Of a stretch of DNA of 64,000 bases, positions 1 to 10,000 are shown one piece after another. Origin of the DNA: Juglans regia (taxonomy: Eukaryota > Streptophyta > Magnoliopsida > Fagales > Juglandaceae). The translations under genes were made by a program, and so were the position numbers. The notes below the pieces were generated by a model, which had not been told where the DNA came from, searched no databases, and worked only from the letters and a program-made list of their open reading frames with translations. How positions within the stretch are numbered: the stretch's first letter is position 1; each line of letters opens with the position of its first letter. Where the stretch lies: NCBI RefSeq assembly GCF_001411555.2, contig NC_049905.1:19644097-19708096 (forward strand), in the 5' to 3' direction.

Positions 1-275
1 TATATGGTTGACATGACACCACACCCCGGCCTACAGTCTCTTTGAGTTAGGGGCTCGAGTTAGCCAATGACACCAGCAATATTAGCTAAAATTTAACATT
101 ATATCTTTATCTTGTAATTTCTGGTTGACTTCTTAAACTTGATGATTTATTGAGAAAATTAGAGTATTTATTGAGAAAATACTCTAATTTATTGATTTAT
201 TGAGAAAATTAGAGTATTTATTTATGTGTCTTTTGATATGTAAGTATTTCCATTGTGATTCTGGTTCATGTTAGA
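1..275. other. AT-rich left edge with short direct and inverted repeats
   Basis: No gene is visible before the ATG at 276. Between about 140 and 225 a unit reading TTTATTGAGAAAATTAGAG recurs in direct copies, with part of it inverted between them (ATACTCTAATTTATTG). This may be terminal or 5' leader sequence of the MULE that carries the downstream GRF gene. The left end of that element is not identifiable and probably lies outside the window. Confidence 0.4.
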
Positions 276-841
276 ATGTCGTCGTCATTACTGTCTTTTT
301 CATCATTTAGCAAACATACTTTAACATCTCCCTTGTGCTTCTGTGACATTGAAGCTATATTGAGATACTCAAATACTAAGGCAAATCCTGGACGACCCTT
401 CTTCGGGTGTCCAAAGTACAACACGAAGGTAACTACATGACTTGTAATATAACGTGTTTAATGATATGATTAATATTACGTACATCTAACATTTGAATTG
501 TTTTTGCATGCAAATATCAGGGATTACCATACTGTAAATATTTCAAATGGGCAGATAGTGATCAAGACATAGAGCTAGAAGAAAGAAAAAATAAACTGTC
601 AAGGAATGAGGAAGAGCTCGAGAAGAGACTCAGCGATATCGAAAATAAAGTAACTGAGCTCCTTAAGATAGTGGATGACATTAAGAAGATAGAGATCGTG
701 CTATACAGTATATTTGAGGAGGTTCGGAAAAAGGAGTTTGTGCTTCTTGAGAGAGAAGCTGTCCTAAGGCGTTCACGCACGTTATCCCTGGTGTATTTTG
801 GTCTTTTTGTAGTTATTTTTTGTTATTTATACTCTCGGTAG
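276..841 (+). CDS. GRF-type zinc finger, coiled-coil, tail-anchored small protein (MULE accessory candidate)
   Basis: Two exons, 276-428 and 521-841, join in phase 0 through a GT-AG intron (GTAACT...ATATCAG) to give about 157 aa ending at TAG. Residues 20-60 hold a GRF zinc finger: a CFC pair, then GRPFFGC, then after the intron PYCKYFKW. A charged heptad-like stretch follows (about residues 65-125). The protein ends in a hydrophobic membrane segment (LVYFGLFVVIFCYLYS), so it looks tail-anchored. GRF fingers bind nucleic acid in several DNA-repair and topoisomerase proteins; the role here is unknown. The gene faces a broken FAR1-type transposase (2332-5390, minus). A broken homologue faces another transposase at 37379-37832, so I infer it is a transposon-borne accessory gene. 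It has no stop or frameshift, unlike its partner. Confidence 0.72.
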
Positions 842-1604
842 TGATTTATGTTACATCTTATGCGAAATTTGTAGTTTAAATGTTATTAGTTATTTAGTAT
901 TATAAGTTATTAGTTATTTAGTGCTGTAAATATTTAGTTTAAGTGTTATTAGTTATTTAGATAACTGAATTGTAGTTAAAGTGTTATAAGTTACTTTATT
1001 TTTTTATTAGATTTGTATAATTAATATTATTTCTATGGATGCTGTTTGGTGGAGACGAGAGGTTTATTCATCTTGACGTTGAAGCCATTTGTGTTTCTAT
1101 TGACCTGAGGCAGGGGAGCTAACCCCAAATTGTTGAACGAACAATTAAAGGAATCTTCTCCCAAATTGGTTTGTGTATGTAAGTTAAGGAATGTGACTAA
1201 ATGGAAAAAGCTGGAACTCGACTGGTTGGCCAAATGCAAAAATGAACCCAACTATACCAACAACACAAAAAGCCATCCTACTCAAACAAAATACGCATAC
1301 TATTTGTGTTTCTATTGACCCGAGGCAATTGACCATTGAAGCCATTTGTGTTTCTATTAACCCGAGGCAATAGACCATTTGTCTTTGAATGTACCTGATA
1401 TACTCTTATTTTGGGCATGGCAATATAATCTTACTCAAACTTGTTACATCACTAGTAATATAAATAATTATAAAATCTTTCACCCTTCCAAAAATAATTG
1501 GAAACACTATCACTTTTCAAGCTTTGTGAATATAAAATAATTACCTAAAATAATTACAAAACATTAACCACCAACCTTTCTTCTTACAAAATAATTACAA
1601 AAAC
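842..1604. other. Spacer between GRF gene and FAR1 pseudogene, with a three-copy short repeat
   Basis: No gene is seen. A unit built around CATTTGTGTTTCTATTGACC-GAGGCA appears near 1087-1113, 1301-1327 and 1347-1373, with small differences. The rest is AT-rich. In the putative MULE this is the intergenic part between two convergent genes. Confidence 0.5.
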
Positions 1605-1701
1605 TCTTCAATGCCTCCAAAGTTGGATGTATTGCTCGGGATATTGCAGTATATTGTTTTTGCCCACCTGAAAGTTGCATTCCTCTCTCACCAAACTGCA
1701 A
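1605..1701 (-). pseudogene. ABC transporter B-family nucleotide-binding-domain fragment
   Basis: Read on the minus strand from about 1701, one frame gives FGERGMQLSGGQKQ followed by AISRAI. This is the ABC signature motif (LSGGQ) and flank typical of plant ABCB/MDR transporters, where GERG-QLSGGQKQRIAI-RAI is usual. Only about 25-30 residues are recognisable; no Walker A or Walker B motif is nearby, and the similarity fades after RAI. It lies between the GRF gene and the FAR1 pseudogene, so it may be a host gene piece captured by the MULE. An old independent duplication is the alternative. Confidence 0.55.
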
Positions 1702-2331
1702 CAAAGGCTCTCAATTACTTTTCTTTGCAATGTATTTTCTGTAAGTGATTATTTTCAGCCTTCAACAGTTCCATAATGTAAATATCAAGGAGAAAATGGC
1801 TACTCAAATCCTTGAGATTTCTTACTAGTATTTTTTTTTTTCCATTTTCGCACTTGTACCTAGAATGAAGTTATTAAAATTCATTTGAATAAGTAGTTAA
1901 GTACGTGAAGAACAATCCAGAGCAATTGACTATCATATGGCACAAAAATAACATAATATCATCTTGGGTATCTTGTAAAGCTTGCAAAAATTAAATTTCA
2001 ACATTTTTGCACCGGTTGTGATCCATCACAATTCAGGGAGGTCCGGTCGTGCGCCATCGAACCCAAAAAATCTGTTACCATTAATAGACTAAATATTAAT
2101 ATCATCTAGATATTACAATTAAATTGTGTAAAGTTTAGAAATATTACACTTTCTTGACTACCAATCACTATTTCTTGGTGTTGGATTCCACTATTGTCAA
2201 TTACTGAGTTGTCTATAACAGACTATTTATAAATAACAAAATTCTTAGTAAATAGTAAAGGCAGGACAAGTGGACATCTCAACTGAGACGAAATCATAGT
2301 TTGGCTTATAAATAGATCTATTTTTTATACC
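1702..2331. other. AT-rich spacer, nothing recognised
   Basis: No reading frame or repeat that I can name. It contains a short GC-rich patch near 2010-2070. The 3' end of the FAR1 pseudogene begins at 2332. Confidence 0.4.
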
Positions 2332-5300
2332 TGCACTTGTTCAAGATTGGTGATATCTATTTCTGATGTCCCAAATAAACTCATGCGCATGTCCATGGCT
2401 GGTGTATCTCCGACGTTGAAACTTTCATCTCGCTAATAATAACGTAACAATTAAAAATACTTTTTCTTCTAAGTTTACATTATAAAACTAGCACACATTC
2501 ACACGTTAAAGGAATCACACTTTAAAGGAATCACACGTTTATTTTTAATTCTCCAAATGTTAAAACATTCACCTGTTTAAGTTTTCCTTTGACTTTGGCT
2601 TTCTTCTGTTTGGCTTTAACCTTTCACATATCTGTCTCCATCCTAGATGCTCTCCTTAGAGATGAGGGTTTTCATTTCCCTCTGACAACAAGTGGACTCT
2701 TGACTTGTTGTGAACCATCAACTGCAGTTGTGTCCACTGTCATAAAACCAACATTCGAATCTGTTATGGGCAAAGAACTGTTAAATACGACATCATTAAA
2801 AAATAGAAATTAAGTACTTTTTTTTCATAAGTAGAAATTAAGTACTTAGAAAGAATTAAACTAGATTAATAGACATTAAAAATCGTCGCCTTCGAACCAG
2901 TTTGGGTCAAAGATCTTTTGCGTGTTTGCTCGCGATAACATTCAGTCATATCATGTATCATCTTCTTTGCATCTTCGAATTGCTAATTAGGATCCGCCGC
3001 ATATGTAATCATCCCATAACACATATTCAACAGAATTGAATATCTATTACCATTTGGCATCTGATCCCCTGCGTCATAGCTACTACAGATTAACGTGCAT
3101 ATCCTCTTGATGTCCTTCCTCCATCGGTCTATAATGTACCGGTGTGGCAATGATTTTATACCGTTAGATTTGAATAAAGCCAAAATATGCCTATACAGTA
3201 TCCCCTCATTTGAAATAACCCACATGAACACTTAGCATTATAGTCTTCTTCATTAAAGTTCACTGAATATGTAACCATTTAGTGAACTCCTCAATACGAA
3301 CTTTATATTCTACCAAATAACTCTTCATTAGACCATCCGATGTAAGTAGAGATAGATCCAAATCGAGCACACCTATTACTTGCTGCTAAACTTCCCTAAA
3401 TTTAGCGTTAGTATACAACTCTTGGAATTTCTTTTCAATTGGAGATCTAGATACACAGGGAATGACCTGGCTAAATGATTGAAATTCCGCATGATTTTCA
3501 TTCTCAATTTTCTTCCTCAGCGCACTGTCAAATTGGTCGACAAACTCCTTCAAGTTTGTCTTTGAATGAACATAATCGTAAAAAAAAGCGTTCATACTCT
3601 TGCTGTGCTAGGTTGTACTCATTCCAGCCCAAAAGTACTATTTCAGGAAAATTGGTACCCAATTCTCCCGCTCCGCATATAAACTCTTCAACCATGCATT
3701 CTCATTTAAGTCGTATGTGTTAATAAACTCGGCCCAACATTTCTCAAACTCCTTAATAGTTTGTGTGTCGTACACACATTTTATCAGTTGAGTTTTCAGC
3801 CCACTTTTGTATGCAGCATATGACCCAAGCTTCTCAGGGACTTTCTTCAGTATATGCCATAGGCATAATCTATGTTGAGTTTCTGGAAAGACAATAACAA
3901 TTGTATTTTTCATTGCTCTGTCTTGATCAGTAATAATAGCCTCTGTAGCTATATCATCCATACACTGCAATCAAGTTTAGAATAACCATGTAAAGATCTC
4001 CGTATCCTCATTGGAAATCAACTCAGCCCCCAAAAGAATCGACTGCCCGTGGTAGTTTACACCAACAAATGGTGCAAATGGCATCTCATACTTATTCGTC
4101 AGGTATGTAGTGTCGAATGTAACTACATCTCCAAAATATTAGTAGGCTGCCCGACTACGTGGATCTGCCCAAAAAATATTTTTTAACCTCCCATCATCGT
4201 CTAAATCCATCAATGCAAAAAATCAATTATTCTTGTACTGCATCCTCATAAAATAATCTCAAAGTGCTCCAGTACTAGCTGCGCCAAGTCATAGATGTCG
4301 TGCTTTGTCGATGTAATTGCAACAATCATTTTCAAAAAATGGGAGGTTCTCAAAGCCACTTGTGCCAATGACAAGAGATCTGTAACTCTTATTTAGTCAG
4401 ATGCCAGCTAAATCATTTGTGTCTAGGACTCTTTAACGGACTCACTCACTTCTCTATTACATTGAAAGAAGCAAGATTTCATTGGGCTGAGGCCATGATT
4501 ATGTGTATTATGGACTGTTGTCAACCGCATCTTTCCCTCGACTCTTAAGGCATTAATCATTGCCTTATAATTCGTTTTTCCTGTCGGACGTGGGTTGGCG
4601 AGATTGGAACTCTTAATTCTGGCCTTACCTCCTCGTGCACAACCAAGGGTGACATATCTGACACTCTGATCCTCTGACCTCTCTCTCCTTTGTGTCATCA
4701 TCCCAAACCCACATTTTTTACCATAATGCTTATAATAGCTGAACAAATCTTCAAACGAATTGAACTCCATCCCCGACTTTGGTTCCTCAATGATATCATC
4801 ACCATTCGACGATGGCACTACCTGTAGTGTACCGGTAGTGCCATCGTCAGTTTCTCGTTCATCTGATCTATCAAACAAAATTTCTCCATCTACTCTAACA
4901 GAAGTACATGGTGCTTCAGTTTGCAGACAATTGTGTCAATCTTCTTGACCAACTCTTGCACTCGTTGCAGAGCTTGTAGCGATAAATGGACTTCCGGAAG
5001 TCCCATCCCAAATTGAAACGAATAACCAACGTTTTGCTTAAAACAAAAAAATTAAAACATTTAATTTGTTTAAAAAATAATTATCTTATAACTAAAAAAC
5101 AAGAAAGAAGTTGAAAGACTACCTGAATGTTGCTTGGATTATTAGTTCTATCTGGATATGGCAAGAAAGCTGGTGACCATGCAGGCACTGGTCTAAAGTA
5201 ACCATGCATGTAATTTTGATAGTTTAGTAGACCAGTTTGAGGGATGTCCTAACATAAAAATAATAATAATAATTAGGATGTTAAACATTGAGCTGCAATT

Positions 5301-5390
5301 AAGTTTTTTACTTATGAAATAACATACTGAGTTTGACAGATTTGAGCTAGATGGTGTTAGCAGAGATGGGTGTTCTTTTCTTTTTCCCAT
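2332..5390 (-). pseudogene. FAR1/FHY3-related MULE transposase pseudogene (copy 1)
   Basis: The gene reads right to left. Exon 1 is 5328-5390 (starts MGKRKEHPS), exon 2 5123-5248, a long exon runs from 5036 to about 2880, and the last two exons lie near 2582-2800 and 2332-2437. A FAR1 DNA-binding domain lies at about 4430-4800 (FYYKHYGKKCGFG region, conserved Cys and HNH). The MULE transposase core lies at about 3400-4150 and keeps TFDTTY and IITDQDRAM. A SWIM zinc finger near 3180-3230 has Tyr for Cys in GILYRHIL. A basic C-terminal exon follows. Damage includes a 1-base loss near 5010, a TGA just upstream of the DNA-binding domain, TAA at 4139-4141, a frameshift in the SWIM motif, and two TGA codons in the basic exon. 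FAR1-like proteins are domesticated or active MULE transposases; this one cannot be translated intact. Confidence 0.85.
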
Positions 5391-6559
5391 GCCCTGTACG
5401 AGTTGATCAATATCCAAGGTTAGTCTTTGATAAGTTATCAGGAAAATTACTTCAATCAACCAAGAGTGAAGACTAATATTGTACACACTTCTTCCAAGAA
5501 AAAAAAAAAATTAATCAAAATTTGCTTAGCATCAAATAAGATTTACACATGCTAGGCATGATTGATGCCTTTGTTCTCAACTAAATCATCCATTGGTTGT
5601 TTTTTCAGAACAATTCGAATTTAACTAATGTACATGAGGAAACAGAATAATAATCCTTCATCCAAGATCATTATTTAAAGGACTACACTGATCAAACTTT
5701 ACCAACATCAATCTTCAATATTTTTTGTATGTGTAGGAAAATAAAAATATCATTTGAACAATTGTTTTGATGATCTATTCCAAACATTTTGTATATTTAA
5801 CAACAACTAAACCATAATAATTAAACCACAATATTTAACAAGGAAATTAATTTTTCATCTAACAAATTTCCACATATCTAACTCTATGCAATGCAAAAAT
5901 ATTGTATTTAACAATATCAAATCTAAATCACAACATGCTGTGGAAGAAAAAAACCAAGCTGTGGAAGAAAAAAATAGCTAAATCACAACATCAATGGAAG
6001 AAAAAGAACCAAGCTGTGGAAGAAAAAAACAAGCTAAATCACAACAGCAATAGAAGAAAAAAAATAATTAAATCATAACATGCTTGATTGTTTATCAGTG
6101 ACCAAAACATTTAATCAAATGCAAAGTTAAAATTTCATATTCACAAATGAAGATGACCCACGGCGTGACTATATGGGGACGAAGATGACCCACAAAGCTG
6201 ACCCACGAAACCGACCCACGTCACTGACCTGAAATGTTGGCCCACTATTCTGACCTGAGATGATGGCCCACGAACCTGACCCAAACGAAGCCCACCAAGC
6301 TGATCCAAACAACGCTCGACCTTGACCCAACCCAACACAGATTGGCCTTGCTTTGGGCACTTAACGACGTTCGATCCAGGATCTATCGATTTCAATCTGC
6401 AGACCAAAACGACGAATAAAATCTGTCAAATTCGCTCACCCAAATTTCTCTTCTGGTCTCGCACGCACGAAGCAGGAAGCGAGAAACGAAATTGATATGT
6501 AATTGATTTCTGCTTTTCTTTCTTATTTTTGCCTTTTTTTTTTTATCAACGGACGTGGC
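5391..6559. other. 5' flank of FAR1 pseudogene, AT-rich
   Basis: No coding sequence is supported. Repeated GGAAGAAAAAAACCAAGCTG-like phrases occur at 5940-6060. A GC-richer part with repeated TGACCCA / GGCCCACGA phrases runs at 6150-6330; open frames across it are low-complexity by-products. It probably contains the leader and promoter of the transposase gene. Confidence 0.4.
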
Positions 6560-6640
6560 AGCCACGTCAGCCGACTACACGCCGTCTACATAAGACGACC
6601 TGCCACGTCAGCCAAATGCATGCCATCTACACAGGACGAC
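6560..6640. repeat. Two 41-bp imperfect tandem units, likely MULE subterminal repeat
   Basis: Units 6560-6599 and 6601-6640 share GCCACGTCAGCC at the start and a block ending GACGAC. They contain TGACGTGGC-type palindromic cores. The position, just outside the transposase leader, suggests the right end of the copy 1 element. Confidence 0.45.
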
Positions 6641-6888
6641 TGTGCATAACAAAATTGTTATAATATGGCGATAGCTTTCGTCAACAATGGAAGTAGGCAG
6701 TTTGTAGTTAGTATAAGAAAAAATGTTGAAAATGATTGTAGGCAAATTTTTAAATTTTTAGCTGCCTATAATTTTCTACAATGTTGTTTAAATATAAATT
6801 TATATTCATTTGAGAAATTTATTATTTTTAAATTTTTAAATTAAAAGATTGTAAAAAGAAAAAGATTATTATTAGAACGAATGATTGC

Positions 6889-6895
6889 TATAAAG
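6889..6895 (+). promoter_or_regulatory. Candidate TATA box of the SANT gene
   Basis: TATAAAG lies about 200 bp upstream of the ATG at 7089. The leader that follows is pyrimidine-rich and includes TCTAGGGTTTTG, a telo-box-like element common in leaders of plant housekeeping genes. The transcription start near 6920 is inferred. Confidence 0.35.
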
Positions 6896-7088
6896 AACCT
6901 ATTTTTGCCAAGGAATGGAGTCCGTCTTCTTCCGAACTCATCAACGGTGACTCCCTCCGTACTACTCGTACTCCTTATCCTTTCTGTCTCATAAACCCCT
7001 CTAGAGGGTCTAGGGTTTTGAGCCTTTTTTTTCTTTTCAATTCAATAGACGCATGCGATGATTTTTATCCCTGATAGCAAAAACAAGA

Positions 7089-10000
7089 ATGGTTGATAAA
7101 ATCGTGAAGCGCAGGAAGGTCTCCATCAGCGAGGACGATCTCTCCACTCTCTTACAAAGGTCTGATCTTCTTTTTCTTTTTGTTTAGAATCTATTGCTTT
7201 CAGTGAATTTTTATTTTTCTGTTGGACTTACCTATGTAGTTGTTGTTTTCTGTTTTTTTATTTTATTCGAAATTTTTAAATTGGGATTTCTTATGGTGGT
7301 TGTTGGATGTTACATTGATGTTGCGCAGGTATACGGCGACAACGGTGCTGGCGTTGCTGTGGGAAGTGGCGCGTTGTCCGGACGTGAATATCGATTGGGA
7401 GGCGTTGGCCAAGAATACTTCAACTGGGATTTCTGATGCTCGCGAGTATCAGATGTTATGGCGCCATTTAGCTTATCGCCACCCGTTGCTCGATAAATTC
7501 GAAGATGGGGCTCAGCCTCTGGTTAGTTTGCGGCTTCTTCAATTTCGGATTCTCCAATTACTACACATCTGCAATTATATTTGAATACTGAAGCTTGATA
7601 TTTATTTATGTTATTTAAATTAAATTAGTCTGCGCAACAGTTTGTTATGACTAAATGGAATTTATGAGGATATGAATAAGAGAGTTCATGTGGTGGTATG
7701 GAATTCGTGATAGTAATTAGTTAATATTGATGATGCTAAATTGTCATTGCAGCATTGCCCACTATTCGTATTGGCATGTGTTTGCATCTGGAATGGGCAT
7801 TAATATAATATGTATTTTAATGATTGGGGAAATCCTGAAAGAGCTTCATGTTTGTGTGGGTATTAAATGCGACACCTTTTGAGTATATGAATTAATGTCT
7901 ATGGGACCTTTTGGGCATACAAGAATATAAGATGTGAAATCATATGGGGAGGTGTTAACAAAATCTATCATGTCCTGAGTTTGTGAAATCATATGGGGGG
8001 GTATTAATCATGAATTCATTAAAAATATAACCAATTTGTGATGCTTACCTGACTTTGGATTTTATTATCCTTTTGCATATCCATATCTTTGAGTGGTAAT
8101 CATGTACAGTCCCATCTTGAAATAATGGAATGTTTTGTACTATTCATAGATGTGTGATTAGCATTGAACTTTCCCCACACTATCTTGGAAGCTATAGCTT
8201 TGTAATTTGGCTTGAAGTACTTAAAATACACACACACACACACACATATATTTTTCACATTATAGTGCACTGACCTTAAATTTGGATTGCAGGATGATGA
8301 CAGCGATTTAGAATGTGAAGTGGAAGCTGTTCCCATTGTTAGCACTGACGCTTTGACAGAGGCTGCAGCATGTGTGAAGGTATGTTCAATGTTTTGCATA
8401 CTATGTGGCGATTTGCTTTAGGATTCTTCATTTTGCATTCACTACTATGGAATCCCTTTCTGATGGAGTGGGTTCTGCTTGATGAATTGACTATTTCTAT
8501 TTTTTGCTAAATTGGTTGGCCAAATAGCTTTTGGATGTTATTTGTTTGGAATTTTGCTTTTTGACTCAAAATTCTATTATCTGATCTAAGAGTGTAGGTT
8601 TTTTCAAGTACTCAGCATCCTATAATTTGATGAAAACATATGAATGTTTAGAGTCACATTAGAAGATTAATGATTGAAACATAGGGGCTACCCAAAATAT
8701 ACTTGCTCAACTATGAATAACTGCCTGTGACTTGCTGATTCTGCTTGGCACATATACTGCAGAAAAGGTCCAAAATGTTCATTCTGGGAACCCTCCTCCT
8801 GACAAAACCCATTCTTAAATTCCCACCATCTACGTTGATGCTGTATAATTCACTAGTTCATTGTAGAATGCCTTCATATCATTCTGCTCTTAATGAGTGG
8901 GACTGCAGCTGAGGCTTTAGACAAAAGTAGTCTGTTTCTATTTCCGTGAAATATTGATTGTTGGCAGTTTATTTAGTATAATTATCCTAGCTGAATTGCT
9001 GTGTAGCTTCAGTCCATCTTTCTTAAGTTTCTGGAGTATGCCAAGAAGGCAGAACATAAAATTTCTGTCAACTACTTATGGCTGGATGCCATGTCTTACA
9101 CATCCAAAGGGGATTCAATATCTGAACAAACATATTGTTTGAATTATTTTTTGGTCTTGCCAGTTCATAGATTTCACCTTTGTTGGTCTTGCTGGTTCAT
9201 AGATTTCACCTCCTGCTTATTTTATGGGAATGGTTACTTTGTTCAGGTGCTGATTGCTTCTGCTTTACCAAGCGATTCTAGCCTCCCAAACAGCTCATTA
9301 GTTGAGGCTCCATTAACTATAAATATACCTAATGGCCCATCATCTAGAGCTCCTTCAGAAAATCCGGAAGCCACTTGCTCAATGCAAGGGATGAACATTA
9401 CTATTCCCTTCTCTGTTCAGAAACAGCCACTATCTGCCGCTACACCTGCTGAAGGATTGGATGCGAATGGGCCAGCCAATGGAACCTTACCTCCTCGTAG
9501 GAAAAGAAAACCATGGTCAGAGACAGAGGATATGGAACTGATTTCTGCTGTGCAGAAATTCGGTGAAGGAAATTGGGCAAATATTGTACGGGCAGACTTT
9601 ATGGTTGATAGGACTGCTTCGCAACTCTCTCAGGTTGCTTTCCTAAGCCAACACTTTTAATTTTATAAGGCTTTTCAACCTCAATGCGTTTTGTCCATCC
9701 GTAAAACATTCTATTATATACACATGCACCAGTCCTTGTTCATTAGTAACTCATTTGATTAATTCTCAGTATGAATTTCTAGGTTGATCCATCCATTGTA
9801 CACACCTATCATAACAGAATGATCTTTGGAGTTACCTAATCCCATATGCGATTGACCACTTTTTCATTTTCCATATTGTTTAACTAGCTAACCACTTTTG
9901 CCTTTGGGGTGGATAATAGCTGGTCGATTTCTATGGAAATTCTTGAAATGTGACATCTTTCAGACAGACTATGAAATACTCTACTGCAGCTTGATGCATA

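Larger units (their letters stand above)
1..6660. mobile_element. Mutator-like element copy 1 (partial; boundaries uncertain)
   Basis: The GRF gene (276-841, plus) and FAR1-type transposase pseudogene (2332-5390, minus) are convergent, exactly as in the better bounded element at 32961-39110. I therefore infer one element. Its left end is probably outside the window. On the right, 6560-6640 holds two 41-bp tandem units of the kind often seen in subterminal MULE sequence, and gene-like sequence of the SANT locus starts soon after. I could not match its ends to the terminal repeats of copy 2. Confidence 0.45.

Noticed and set aside
4423..4878. Translation start of the FAR1 domain frame at 4878
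   Set aside because: The codon there is TTG. The protein continues upstream (VDGEILFDRS) and through exons to the ATG at 5390.
6141..6407. Overlapping minus-strand open frames of 63-88 codons
   Set aside because: They come from repeated TGACCCA/GGCCCA phrases in a GC-richer patch. There is no family resemblance and the frames overlap each other.
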